Assembly: GCA_938083445.1 (NCBI GenBank) | Contig: CALKCP010000014.1 | Location: 1-64,000 of the forward strand | From: an uncultured Ulvibacter sp. | Lineage (GTDB): Bacteria > Bacteroidota > Bacteroidia > Flavobacteriales > Flavobacteriaceae | Direction: 5' to 3' | DNA: 64,000 bases | Shown: piece by piece, positions 7,928 to 16,280 of the stretch | Position numbering within the stretch: position 1 is the first letter of the stretch | Layout: every line of letters begins with the position of its first letter | The notes under the pieces: generated by a model | The model's input: the letters and a program-made list of their open reading frames with translations, nothing else | Told to the model about the DNA's origin: nothing | Databases searched by the model: none | Program-made: the position numbers and the translations under genes

Positions 7928-8958
7928 TAGAACAAGAGTTTACGTTTTCGAACCAATAACCAGATAACTACAGGAGCTCCAATCAATGAAGTAACCGCAT
8001 TGATTGGTATGGTGTATTCACTAAAAGGCAATTGTGCGATTGTATCACAAATAAGCAATAATAAACTTCCAAAAATTAAAACAGCAGGGAGTAAAATGGA
8101 ATGATTTGAAGTGGTAAAAAACTGTCGTGTTAAATGGGGTACAGCGAGTCCAACAAATGCAATTGGTCCGGCAAAGGCGGTAATACTTCCTGCTAGAATG
8201 CTAGTAGCAATGATGATTATAAACGTAGTTCTTTTAATATGCAGCCCCATGCTTTTCGCATAATTCTCACCCAATAATAGTGCATTTAAGGACTTACTAC
8301 TGAAAAAACTTAACGCAACACCTGCTACGCAGCATAGGGTTAAAATGAAGACGCCATTCCAAGATTGGTTTCCTAAGCTTCCAAACGACCAAAAAATGTA
8401 TTGTTGAAGTTGTTCAGCATTACTAAAATAGGAGAGGACTGCCACCACAGCAGCTGTAACACTTCCAAACATTAACCCAATAATTAGGATTGCCATGGTG
8501 TCTTTTATTTTGAACGTAACAGCCAATACAGCCAACATAACCAGAAAACTACCTGCAGCTGATGCAATAACCAAACTCCACTCGCTTAATAAAATCCCGC
8601 CTGCAACCCCACCAATTGTACCTGCACCTAAGATTAAAAAGGCAACTCCTAAGCTAGCACCGCTACTGAGCCCCAAGACAAATGGCCCCGCTAAAGGATT
8701 CCGAAATAGTGTTTGCATTAGCAAACCTGAAACAGCCAAGCCACCTCCGGTCATAATAGCTGTAATTGCTTTTGGGAGCCTGTAGTCAATTAAAATATAT
8801 TGCCATGACTCTTTAGAAGCTCCTTCTCCAAGCAGTCCTGCTATTACTTCGCTAAATGGTATGTATACGGATCCAAGACTAATGTTGATTAAAAATACGA
8901 CAACCAAAAGAAGCGTTAGTATACAAAAAGTACCTCGATATGTTTGTTTGCTCTTCAT
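7927..8958 (-). CDS. btuC: FecCD/BtuC-type ABC transporter permease
   Basis: 343 aa, with nine or ten hydrophobic segments, starting with a signal-anchor helix (about 12-30). Family motifs include YRLPKAITAIMTGGGLAVSGLLMQTLFRNPLAGPFVLGLSSGASLG in the first third, LLGENYAKSMGLHIKR (the cytoplasmic loop contacting the ATPase), and FVGLAVPHLTRQF. It forms the inner-membrane channel for the substrate delivered by the binding protein. Both borders share one base with its neighbours (TAATG), giving a tight three-gene operon. Cobalamin is the likely substrate from the neighbouring riboswitch; family members also carry iron-siderophores and haem. Confidence 0.92.
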   Translation of the reverse strand: MKSKQTYRGTFCILTLLLVVVFLINISLGSVYIPFSEVIAGLLGEGASKESWQYILIDYRLPKAITAIMTGGGLAVSGLLMQTLFRNPLAGPFVLGLSSGASLGVAFLILGAGTIGGVAGGILLSEWSLVIASAAGSFLVMLAVLAVTFKIKDTMAILIIGLMFGSVTAAVVAVLSYFSNAEQLQQYIFWSFGSLGNQSWNGVFILTLCCVAGVALSFFSSKSLNALLLGENYAKSMGLHIKRTTFIIIIATSILAGSITAFAGPIAFVGLAVPHLTRQFFTTSNHSILLPAVLIFGSLLLLICDTIAQLPFSEYTIPINAVTSLIGAPVVIWLLVRKRKLLF

Positions 8959-10094
8959 TATTCCAAATGACTAAAAAAGTACAATTCGTGAGTAGGGAGT
9001 AATTCGGGATGTAATATCTTAATAATATCTTTTAAAACAATATCAGGTCGGTTCGGGGCGAGTTCGTAATATAAAACGCCTCCGGTAGCGCCTTTCTTGT
9101 TCGTAAAACTAAAGACATTGCTTTTTTTAAAAGCATCAAATTTAGTATACACAGAGTGGGTTTCACTCATTTGCTTTAAACTTGTAAACTGTCCAGGGCC
9201 GATCCAGAAATCTGCCGTTCGTCCTTTATCCAATACTGATTCCAAATGAAGCGATAAGCTACCAGTGCCTTCTGAGTCATCCCAAAGGTATTTCCCATTA
9301 GCATCATTAATTAATTGCCCAGCCCAGCTATTTCCCTGAGGTAAATACCAAACATCTCGATACATAGCACCGCTTAACACAGTAGGTTTGCTAGGTGCTT
9401 TAGCAGCCGATTCTTTTGCGAGATTATATTGATTTTCAATCGTGTTGAAAATACTGTCAGCCATTTCTTCTTTATTAAAGAAAGCACCGAAAAATTTTAT
9501 CCATTCAGCCTTACCTAAAGGTGTGGTTTCTGTCCAATCTGAGTTATATACTACTGGGATTCCTGTTTTTTCAATAATGCTTAGCGCCGAATTATCACCG
9601 TCCACGGCAAAGCCAATTACAAGATCAGGTGAAAGATCGATAAGGACTTCAGTGTTCATATCTTGATTTTTCCCAAGTTCGACAATTTTACCTGCATCAA
9701 TTCTTTTTCTTGTCGTTTCTGAAGAAACATAACTCAGGTTTGGAAACCCCACTAATGCCTCAGAAACCCCAAGCATTTCTAAAGAAGGAATGTGCGTTGT
9801 AGAGGTCACAACAAGCTCGGAAATAGGAATATTTATAATGGCGTCGAATTTTTCAGAAGGCGGAAGAATCGCATTCTCTTCAACCAAAGCATATTTAAAA
9901 GTCACATCTGCACCAGGCCACGGATTCTTTAATGTAATTACCTTGTAAGAGTCTAAGTAGTTTATTTCAAAGCTTTTAGAGTATTTTATATCAAGTTTTT
10001 GTTTCATTACTAAAACAGACGAAGGAGATTTTTGAATGTCCTTACATCCAATGAAAACGAGAATCAAACAAATGATAAAATACTGTTTTTGCAT
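8958..10094 (-). CDS. btuF: Cobalamin-type ABC transporter substrate-binding lipoprotein
   Basis: About 378 aa. I place the start at the ATG at 10094; the track uses a TTG two codons upstream. Lipobox VFIGC gives lipidated Cys17. The mature protein is a class III periplasmic binding protein with two lobes joined by a helix: VVTSTTHIPSLEMLG, KNQDMNTEVLIDLSPDLVIGFAVDG, GIPVVYNSDWTETTPLGKAEWIKFFGAFFNKEE, then the second lobe. It is first of btuF-btuC-btuD. Its start codon abuts a 12-bp inverted repeat shared with the divergent receptor promoter. No cobalamin riboswitch is seen on this strand, so how B12 controls this operon is not clear. Confidence 0.88.
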   Translation of the reverse strand: MQKQYFIICLILVFIGCKDIQKSPSSVLVMKQKLDIKYSKSFEINYLDSYKVITLKNPWPGADVTFKYALVEENAILPPSEKFDAIINIPISELVVTSTTHIPSLEMLGVSEALVGFPNLSYVSSETTRKRIDAGKIVELGKNQDMNTEVLIDLSPDLVIGFAVDGDNSALSIIEKTGIPVVYNSDWTETTPLGKAEWIKFFGAFFNKEEMADSIFNTIENQYNLAKESAAKAPSKPTVLSGAMYRDVWYLPQGNSWAGQLINDANGKYLWDDSEGTGSLSLHLESVLDKGRTADFWIGPGQFTSLKQMSETHSVYTKFDAFKKSNVFSFTNKKGATGGVLYYELAPNRPDIVLKDIIKILHPELLPTHELYFFSHLE

Positions 10095-10152
10095 GCTCAA
10101 AAATAACAGTTTTTGTTTGTCGAGCTACCAATTAAATAGCTTATTTTTGAGC
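10095..10152. repeat. 12-bp inverted repeat between the divergent btu operons
   Basis: GCTCAAAAATAA at 10095-10106 is the exact reverse complement of TTATTTTTGAGC at 10141-10152. Each arm contains TATTTTTG, a match to the Bacteroidota -7 box (TAnnTTTG), pointing outward to btuF on one side and to the riboswitch and btuB on the other. The left arm touches the btuF start codon. It may be a pair of promoter boxes, a site for a dimeric regulator, or both. Confidence 0.55.
10112..10149 (+). promoter_or_regulatory. Promoter of the cobalamin riboswitch-btuB transcript
   Basis: TATTTTTG at 10142-10149 fits the Bacteroidota -7 box TAnnTTTG. TTTG occurs at 10112-10115 and 10116-10119; the second leaves 22 bp, inside the accepted range. 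Transcription would start near 10155, about 30 nt before the riboswitch. Confidence 0.6.
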
Positions 10153-10186
10153 TGAATTTTGGTGAGAAATTTTTTTATTTCTCTTA

Positions 10187-10331
10187 AAAGGGAATTCGGT
10201 TTAATGCCGAGGCTGTTCCCGCAACTGTAAGTCGTTCCAAATGCATTTGGAATCGTGCAATTCTTCAAACCACTTTTCACTTTAGGTGAATGGGAAGGTA
10301 GCACAACAGACAAGCCAGGAGACCTGCCTTT
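10187..10331 (+). ncRNA. Cobalamin riboswitch (B12 box RNA)
   Basis: The conserved core is readable: a GGAATTCGGTTTAATGCCGA region, then GGCTGTTCCCGCAACTGTAA, and 3' AAGCCAGGAGACCTGCC, the B12 box. Between them, TTCCAAATGCATTTGGAA forms a perfect hairpin, and a second stem region around CACTTTTCACTTTAGGTGAATG follows, as usual for the variable arms. It lies on the + strand about 165 nt before the receptor ATG. Binding of adenosyl- or methylcobalamin to such RNAs shuts off the downstream gene, in this phylum usually by hiding the translation start. The exact ends are approximate. Confidence 0.93.
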
Positions 10332-10495
10332 ATTCACATTGTTAAACTTTCGGGATAAAGGTTTGGATTGATTTTTAGCAAATGAGAGTTGGTCTCGCTT
10401 CTATTGGAATTCACGAGGCGCCACACATATTGTTATTTAAAAAAGTCTTCTTTTTTTCGTTTTAAAATAATCTCCACAAAAGTGGTTTGAAAATT

Positions 10496-12424
10496 ATGAA
10501 ACAAAAATTATTTTGGGCATTATGCTTTACAGCAGGTGGCTTCATGTACTCCCAGCAAAATCAGAAAACAGTTCAACTAGATTCGGTTCAAATCGATACC
10601 AAAACAATGCTTCCGCGAAAAAGTAGTGGTAAGGTGGTTTTTAAAATCACCTCGCAAGACTTGGAGAAGAAATCTGGGATGTCGGTTTCACAAATAGTAA
10701 ACCAGGTTTCGGGAATCGAAATTAATGGTAGTCGAGGAAACGAAGGACAAAATCTAGGTTACTTTGTGCGTGGAGGTCGCAATCGCCAGGTTGTTATTAT
10801 GATTGATGGTGTTCAAATGAATGATCCATCTCAGATTGCAAACGACTTTGATCTTCGTCTTTTATCTAGCGCCGCAATTGAAAGTATTGAAATCATAAAA
10901 GGTGCGTCAAGTGTGCTCTATGGTTCGGGTGCGGCAACTGCAGTGATTAGCATCACAACCAAAAAGACTTCAGAGGAGCCAGTAGCTGCTGTGTTCTCAT
11001 CCTCCTATGGCTCCAATAGTGCTGCCGAAAATAGAGATGGCACATTAAACGAGTTCACAAATTATGTTGGGGTCAATGGAACAGTCCATGGGTTTTTCTA
11101 TAAGCTCGATTTTAGCAATCGCTTTTCGGATGGACTGTCTGCTATTGCCGCCGATGAGGGAGATCCCAAGTTCGAAGAAGATGTTTTTAACCGTTACAAC
11201 CTAAACCTTAATGTAGGGTATCATTTTAGTAAACAATTTAAAATAAGTAGGTTTTTCGGTATTGATAACTTTAAAGCAGGTTTTGATGATTTTAGTTATG
11301 TGGATGCTGATAATGAATCCGAATCGAAGCAAAGGCGCACCGGTGGGACACTGCAATGGAAACACAAAAAAGCTACTGTGACATTCAACGATAGCTATAC
11401 CTGGATTAAACGTGAAATTAGCGCGTCGTTTCCATCAAAATACGATGCTGAGGCCTACAGCTTTGATGCCTTTGCAAATTATGAAGTCACTTCAGAAATC
11501 TCAATAATGGCGGGGCTGAATGGAAACTTTAGCAGCTTTAATTCATTTACGATCCCTTATGGAGGAACAAATTTTAATCAGGATGTAAGTGATGAGGTAG
11601 CAAATTTTAATATTATTGATCCTTATTTGAATCTACTTTACATCTCTAACTTTGGTTTAAACCTGAATGCAGGATTGAGACTAAACATGCATAGCGACTA
11701 TGGGAATAATGTTGTTTATAATATCAATCCGTCTTATAACTTCGACTTCAAAAATAATAACTTAAAGATCTTAGCTTCTTACAGTACGGCTTATATTACG
11801 CCTTCTTTGTTTCAGTTGTATGATCCTTTGTATGGTAACGCGTCATTACAACCAGAGGAGAATACTACTATGGAAGCAGGGGTAGAATTCACTTCAGCAA
11901 CCGCTTTGCGCTTCAGTGCTGTTTACTTTTCTCGGAATGAAACGAATTATGTAGATTTTGTGAATGTAGATCCTGATCTCTTTATCTATCAATATCAAAA
12001 TACGAACGATGCCTTTACAGCGAGCGGAATTGAAATTGAGGCATCAAAGAAATTCGCTAAAAAGTTTACTGCTACTGCCAATTATACAAATACTCAGGCA
12101 GATGAGCGTTTTGCACTGCGAATTCCTGAACATAAGCTAAATGCGAGTCTTGGGTATCAAGTATTCGTTACTACCTATCTAGGATTGAATTATCAATTCA
12201 ATAGCGAGCGAGATGAATCCTTTTTCAATCCACTTACATTTGAGTCGGAGAATACCGTGTTAAGCAGTTATGGTTTATTGGATATCACAGGGTCTCATCG
12301 ATTATCAAAAAATGTAAAGTTGTTTGCGAGTATGAGCAATATTTTAAACGAAGAATTCGAAGAACTATATCGCTATCAGACTAGAGGGCGTAATTTTCGT
12401 CTAGGCTTCACCTTGACTTTCTAA
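10496..12424 (+). CDS. btuB: TonB-dependent outer-membrane receptor for cobalamin (BtuB-like)
   Basis: About 642 aa from the ATG at 10496; the track start is a TTG three codons upstream. A signal peptide (about 1-20, ending MYSQQ) is followed by a plug domain (about 35-150: SVSQIVNQVSGIEINGSRG, GYFVRGGRNRQVVIMIDGVQM, SIEIIKGASSVLYGSGAATAVI) and a 22-strand-type barrel ending in RYQTRGRNFRLGFTLTF with a terminal Phe. It uses TonB energy to bring a ligand across the outer membrane. The cobalamin riboswitch in its leader and the divergent btuFCD importer strongly suggest B12 or another corrinoid. It ends opposite the S41 protease with a shared hairpin between. Confidence 0.92.
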   Translation: MKQKLFWALCFTAGGFMYSQQNQKTVQLDSVQIDTKTMLPRKSSGKVVFKITSQDLEKKSGMSVSQIVNQVSGIEINGSRGNEGQNLGYFVRGGRNRQVVIMIDGVQMNDPSQIANDFDLRLLSSAAIESIEIIKGASSVLYGSGAATAVISITTKKTSEEPVAAVFSSSYGSNSAAENRDGTLNEFTNYVGVNGTVHGFFYKLDFSNRFSDGLSAIAADEGDPKFEEDVFNRYNLNLNVGYHFSKQFKISRFFGIDNFKAGFDDFSYVDADNESESKQRRTGGTLQWKHKKATVTFNDSYTWIKREISASFPSKYDAEAYSFDAFANYEVTSEISIMAGLNGNFSSFNSFTIPYGGTNFNQDVSDEVANFNIIDPYLNLLYISNFGLNLNAGLRLNMHSDYGNNVVYNINPSYNFDFKNNNLKILASYSTAYITPSLFQLYDPLYGNASLQPEENTTMEAGVEFTSATALRFSAVYFSRNETNYVDFVNVDPDLFIYQYQNTNDAFTASGIEIEASKKFAKKFTATANYTNTQADERFALRIPEHKLNASLGYQVFVTTYLGLNYQFNSERDESFFNPLTFESENTVLSSYGLLDITGSHRLSKNVKLFASMSNILNEEFEELYRYQTRGRNFRLGFTLTF

Positions 12425-12444
12425 GACTATATTTTAAAAAAGAA

Positions 12445-12475
12445 AAGCATCAATTCAAAAATAGAATTGATACTT
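12445..12475. terminator. Bidirectional terminator between btuB and the S41 protease
   Basis: ATCAATTC (12449-12456), a 7-nt loop and GAATTGAT (12464-12471) form an 8-bp stem, flanked by A-rich sequence on one side and CTTTTT on the other, between two convergent genes. The stem is AT-rich and thus weak. Confidence 0.6.
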
Positions 12476-12501
12476 TTTAATGAGGACTTGTTTACACGAT
12501 A

Positions 12502-13902
12502 CTAATCTTCAGCTAGCATGATTTGGTAAAGTGGCGAGTTTGCCTTGCTTTCTGAAATCTCTTTTAGCTGATTAAAAGGCAATCCTAATGGGGATGGAGT
12601 AGGGAGGATATCATTGATAGCGGCGGCCAGTAAAGGTTCATTAACGTCGCCAAGAACACCTAAATTACTGTAGTCTTCATTTAATTCAATATCTGGGTCA
12701 AGTCCATTTACGAAGTCTGTTGCGCCCACCGCATTCGCGGTTTTAAACACGAGTGGAAGCATTGCATAGGTATGTCCCGAATTTGCCCCACTTCGACTAA
12801 AGCTGGGAGCCGGTGCATCATATAGTAAAAATGAAGCCTGAAATTTACCAGTTGTTGTACCCCCAATTTGTCGCACTGTTATATAAGGGTTAAGGCCGTT
12901 TATTACAAGTTCACTTGCTGAAGCCGTTCTGCCCGTTGTAAGTATATGTACTTTGTTTAAGTTTAGACTGTTGATTGCTTCTCCTCCATTGGCAAAACTA
13001 CTTGGAAACACCCCATTTTCTGCATACGCAGCTTGGCGATCTGTATTCCATTGCTCGGTATAAAAAAGCTGATTTGCAAATTGTCCCGTTATCATGCTTG
13101 CAAGATAGGTCGCTGTTCGAACAGATCCTCCACCATTGTACCGAAGATCAATTACTAGCTCTGTGATGCCCTCCGATTGAAATTGCGAAAAAACAGCATT
13201 TAATTGAGAATCATACTCAGAAGTAAATCCATTATAAAGTAAATAACCAATTTTCACTCCGTTTACTGTAAGAGTATTGGATATCTGTATTGGGTTTTCA
13301 GCGTATTGTGTTTTTAAAAGAGAAACAGACTCATTTATAGTCGAAATGGTTGTCCCATTATAAGTGGCTAGACCAATGGTGTATGCATCTGGAGCGAGTA
13401 AGTCACTAAAATTATTCTCGGTTAGCTGCTGTCCATCGATGCTGTTAAATATATCTCCACGCTTTAAACCCGCTGTTTGAGCACTCGTATTGGGCAGTAT
13501 ATAGCGTACATAGCCAAAAACATTTCCACTTCCATCCGGATATAGCACTAGTCCGAATTCCATTCCGTTACTTAATGATACACCATTAAGGGCATTTTCA
13601 AGTGCGATGTAATTATCAACCAATAGGCTGAACCTATCTTGGGATGAACGCAAGTATTCAAACAGAGATTCGGGGTCGTTAAAACTATTTAAAAAGGTGC
13701 TTTTCTCTTCGTTGGACGCAAAGGCATTATCCGCCAGTTCGGGAGTGTCGTCTTTATATAGATAAAAGAAATTGAGTCCTCGATAGATAAAGCTTTGAAT
13801 GTCCTCGACAGTTGCTGTTTGAATGGTGTCATCGTTATCTTTAAAACACGAACTGCAAACTAAAGCAAGCGCGAATAAGGAAAGGAATAATTTCTTTTTC
13901 AT
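12502..13902 (-). CDS. S41-family (C-terminal processing type) peptidase lipoprotein
   Basis: 466 aa. Lipobox-like VCSSC makes Cys19 the likely lipidated residue. After an N-terminal helical region comes a PDZ domain (about 115-165: ILPNTSAQTAGLKRGDIFNS), then the S41 protease core (about 200-400) with ELVIDLRYNGGGSV, the serine nucleophile in TGRTASASELVING (near 325) and the lysine partner in GGTTTGKF. Such envelope serine proteases trim or clear secreted proteins. It is transcribed away from the ECF sigma gene 210 bp away. The substrate is unknown. Its active site looks intact. Confidence 0.9.
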   Translation of the reverse strand: MKKKLFLSLFALALVCSSCFKDNDDTIQTATVEDIQSFIYRGLNFFYLYKDDTPELADNAFASNEEKSTFLNSFNDPESLFEYLRSSQDRFSLLVDNYIALENALNGVSLSNGMEFGLVLYPDGSGNVFGYVRYILPNTSAQTAGLKRGDIFNSIDGQQLTENNFSDLLAPDAYTIGLATYNGTTISTINESVSLLKTQYAENPIQISNTLTVNGVKIGYLLYNGFTSEYDSQLNAVFSQFQSEGITELVIDLRYNGGGSVRTATYLASMITGQFANQLFYTEQWNTDRQAAYAENGVFPSSFANGGEAINSLNLNKVHILTTGRTASASELVINGLNPYITVRQIGGTTTGKFQASFLLYDAPAPSFSRSGANSGHTYAMLPLVFKTANAVGATDFVNGLDPDIELNEDYSNLGVLGDVNEPLLAAAINDILPTPSPLGLPFNQLKEISESKANSPLYQIMLAED

Positions 13903-14043
13903 TTAGGTTGTTTTTTTATCACTTATCTTGTAATCTCCTAAAATAACGACATTATTTTTAGTACGAAAGCATCTTCGTTAGAATATTTGAGATAATTAGC
14001 ATCTTTTAAAAAAAGGTATTTTAATTCTTATTAAAAAGAATGT

Positions 14044-14066
14044 AACAAAGCTTAAATTGATTCGTC
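14044..14066 (+). promoter_or_regulatory. Candidate ECF-sigma promoter of the sigma-DUF4252 operon
   Basis: TGTAAC (AAC at 14044-14046) and CGTC (14063-14066) are 16 nt apart. The pair matches the general ECF promoter pattern of an AAC-type -35 box and a CGTC-type -10 box, and lies about 50 nt before an ECF sigma gene. No TAnnTTTG box is seen here. Autoregulation is inferred. Confidence 0.6.
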
Positions 14067-14112
14067 ATCAATACAGAGCGTCTTATTAAAAGCGACCACG
14101 AACCAAAATAAA

Positions 14113-14619
14113 ATGAAACAGAAAGATTTTGTAGCGACAGTTTTGCCATTTAAGGATAAACTGTATCGACTTGCTAAAAGACTTCTTGTTTCCAGTGATG
14201 AAGCAGAGGATGCTGTTCAAGAAGTATATCTGAAATTATGGAAGGGAAGAGAGGTCATTCATAAGTATAAGAGCCCTGAGGCTTTTGCGATGACGATGAC
14301 CAAAAATTATTGTTTGGATCGGTTGAAATCGAAGCAAGCATCCAACCTTAAAATTGTTCATAGTAATTATCAAAACCACGAAAATCTTGATAAACAAATT
14401 GATATAAATGACGGCGTTTCATTGGTTTTTAAAATTATGGAGACACTTCCTGAGAAGCAAAGAATAATTTTACAACTCAGAGATGTGGAAGCGTTTGAAT
14501 ATTCGGAGATATCAGAAATGCTTGATATGAGCGAGACGGCAATTAGAGTAGCTCTATCAAGGGCTCGAAAAACAGTGAGAGATCAAATAATTAAAAAACA
14601 CAAGTATGGAATTAGCTAG
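14113..14619 (+). CDS. ECF-type RNA polymerase sigma factor
   Basis: 168 aa, the usual ECF size. Region 2 spans about 10-75 (LYRLAKRLLVSSDEAEDAVQEVYLKLW, FAMTMTKNYCLDRLKSK) and region 4 about 110-160 (METLPEKQRIILQLRDVEAFEYSEISEMLDMSETAIRVALSRARKTVR), the helix-turn-helix that reads the -35 box. It directs RNA polymerase to a small set of promoters. The next gene overlaps its end by 14 bp, and two DUF4252 genes follow, an arrangement where the overlapping gene likely keeps the sigma factor inactive. An ECF-like promoter in front suggests self-control. Confidence 0.95.
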   Translation: MKQKDFVATVLPFKDKLYRLAKRLLVSSDEAEDAVQEVYLKLWKGREVIHKYKSPEAFAMTMTKNYCLDRLKSKQASNLKIVHSNYQNHENLDKQIDINDGVSLVFKIMETLPEKQRIILQLRDVEAFEYSEISEMLDMSETAIRVALSRARKTVRDQIIKKHKYGIS

Positions 14620-15043
14620 GATAGAAAAACTATTAGCAGCTTATTTTGAGGGGAATACATCTCTAGAGGAGGAGAAGTCGCTACGAAAGTACTTTACAAG
14701 CGATACTGTGGCTCCTCAATTGAAAGAGTATCAATCTATTTTTGAGGGTTTTCACAGTGCCCAACATGAAGTATCTCAGCGGGAACTAATAATTCCAGAT
14801 AACAGTGTGTTCAAAATAAAAGCATTGTGGTACGGCATAGCTGCATCAGCTATTGTTGCTATTGTGATTGGTAGCTTTGTATTTTCAGGACCAAGTATGT
14901 CACATGAAGAAAGAGAGGCCTTAATGGCCTTCAACAAAAGTAAAGAGGCTATGTTGCTTCTATCCAAAAACTTCAACAATGGAGCCGGACAATTAGCAAC
15001 GCTAAATCAATTCACAGAAAGTAAAAACAGAATATTAAAATAA
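14606..15043 (+). CDS. Single-pass membrane protein, putative anti-sigma factor
   Basis: 145 aa. The N-terminal part (1-65, MELARIEKLLAAYFEGNTSLEEEKSLRKYF) resembles the cytoplasmic helical part of anti-sigma proteins; one membrane helix follows (about 72-92, ALWYGIAASAIVAIVIGSFVF), then a short periplasmic tail with many E, K and N. The start lies inside the sigma gene (14-bp overlap), a coupling common for sigma/anti-sigma pairs. No zinc motif (HxxxCxxC) is present. Role as anti-sigma is inferred from position, topology and this N-terminal pattern; I did not recognise a named family. Confidence 0.7.
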   Translation: MELARIEKLLAAYFEGNTSLEEEKSLRKYFTSDTVAPQLKEYQSIFEGFHSAQHEVSQRELIIPDNSVFKIKALWYGIAASAIVAIVIGSFVFSGPSMSHEEREALMAFNKSKEAMLLLSKNFNNGAGQLATLNQFTESKNRILK

Positions 15044-15066
15044 ACCTAATTAAAATTATAAGAGAA

Positions 15067-15609
15067 ATGAAAAAGTTAACAATTATACTAGCCATCCTAT
15101 TAGCGCCAATTTTTGTTTCGGCCCAGAATCAATTTGATTCTTTTGAAGATGAAAATGACGTTACCTCCGTCATCGTTACTAAGAATATGTTCAAGTTATT
15201 GAGCAAAATGGATTTTAACTCAGAAGATCCTGAAGCCAAAGAGTACCTAGCTATGGTCAACAACCTTGATAATATGAAAGTGTTTACCACTGAGAATGCC
15301 ACAGTAGCCGCTAAAATGGATGCATCTGTAGCAAAATACGTGTCCAGTTCTAGTGGATTAGACGAATTAATGCGTGTAAAAGATGAAGGTAAAAACATTA
15401 GGTTTTACTCGAAGGAAGGTAAAAACGAAAATTACGTTAGTGAATTATTAATGCATTTGAGTGGTGATATTAATGGTGAAAAAATGACAGTGATCATGAG
15501 CATTACGGGGGATATTGATCTCAAGCAAATTTCTAAACTTACCTCCGAACTTAATGTTCCGGGTAGTGAAGAATTAAAGAACATCAAAATTAAAAAGAAA
15601 AGAATCTAA
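15067..15609 (+). CDS. DUF4252 domain-containing exported protein
   Basis: 180 aa with a signal peptide (1-20, ending FVSAQ). The mature part fits DUF4252: SVIVTKNMFKLLSKM, YLAMVNNLDNMKVFTTEN, DEGKNIRFYSKEGKNENYVSELLMHL, GEKMTVIMSITGDIDLKQISKLT. The family is confined mainly to Bacteroidota and has no known biochemical role; it is typically found behind ECF sigma genes, as here. Third gene of the sigma operon, 23 bp after the membrane protein and 2 bp before a paralogue. It might sense or respond to envelope stress; that is inference. It ends in a very basic KNIKIKKKRI tail. Confidence 0.88.
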   Translation: MKKLTIILAILLAPIFVSAQNQFDSFEDENDVTSVIVTKNMFKLLSKMDFNSEDPEAKEYLAMVNNLDNMKVFTTENATVAAKMDASVAKYVSSSSGLDELMRVKDEGKNIRFYSKEGKNENYVSELLMHLSGDINGEKMTVIMSITGDIDLKQISKLTSELNVPGSEELKNIKIKKKRI

Positions 15610-15611
15610 TT

Positions 15612-16154
15612 ATGGGACTTACAAAATACCTTATTCCTTTTGCTGTTGCATTTTTAGCACTAGTGAGTTGTGGAAATGAGCCGTCGCTCCAAAAGTACTT
15701 GGTAGCAAAACAAGAGGACGACAAGTTCATGAAAATAGATTTGGCTGCCAGTTTGCTGCAATCTGAAGGCAGTTCATTTACGGAAGAACAGCAAGACGTC
15801 TTAAAAACTATTAAAAAGGTTAATGTAGTAGCCTATAAAGTTGAGGAAGGAAATTTGGACGCATATGCAATTGAAAAAGAGATCATTTCCGAAATTATGA
15901 GCCAGGATAAATATAAAACACTTATGCGGTTTGGTTCCAACACCAGAGGAACAACCTTGAAATATTTAGGAGAAGAAGATGCCATTGATGAGCTAATCGT
16001 GTTTGCTAGTGATAGCGAAAAAGGATTTGCCGTTTTTAGACTGTTAGGTGAAAACATGAGACCAGATCAAATGATGACCTTAATGAGTTCCATTGAAAAC
16101 GGAGATTTGGATCTTTCAAAGTTTTCCGGCTTAGGAGATTTGCTAGAGTTTTAG
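15612..16154 (+). CDS. DUF4252 domain-containing lipoprotein
   Basis: 180 aa, a diverged paralogue of the preceding gene. Lipobox ALVSC gives lipidated Cys20. The core matches the paralogue in layout: KYLVAKQEDDKFMKIDLAASLL, LKTIKKVNVVAYKVEEGN, MSQDKYKTLMRFGSNTRGTTLKYLGEEDAIDELIVFASD, FAVFRLLGENMRPDQMMTLM, FSGLGDLLEF. Position 2 bp after its paralogue indicates tandem duplication, one copy becoming soluble and one lipid-anchored. The operon ends at the hairpin at 16230. Function unknown. Confidence 0.88.
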   Translation: MGLTKYLIPFAVAFLALVSCGNEPSLQKYLVAKQEDDKFMKIDLAASLLQSEGSSFTEEQQDVLKTIKKVNVVAYKVEEGNLDAYAIEKEIISEIMSQDKYKTLMRFGSNTRGTTLKYLGEEDAIDELIVFASDSEKGFAVFRLLGENMRPDQMMTLMSSIENGDLDLSKFSGLGDLLEF

Positions 16155-16229
16155 TGCCCTACAGTTCTTTATGAATCAAAGTGCACATTCCCTCGAGACC
16201 CCTTATAAGGCATCGATACATTACTAAAA

Positions 16230-16256
16230 AAGGCTTCCTTTATGGAAGCCTTACTA
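16230..16256. terminator. Bidirectional terminator between DUF4252 operon and purB
   Basis: AAGGCTTCC (16230-16238), loop TTTAT, GGAAGCCTT (16244-16252): a perfect 9-bp stem with an A-run before it and a T-rich stretch after, between convergent transcripts. Confidence 0.85.
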
Positions 16257-16280
16257 TTTTCAATGAGTTGCGGACAACAA

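Noticed and set aside
10125-10337. 70-aa minus-strand ORF
   Set aside because: It is the antisense of the cobalamin riboswitch; the + strand RNA motifs explain the sequence.
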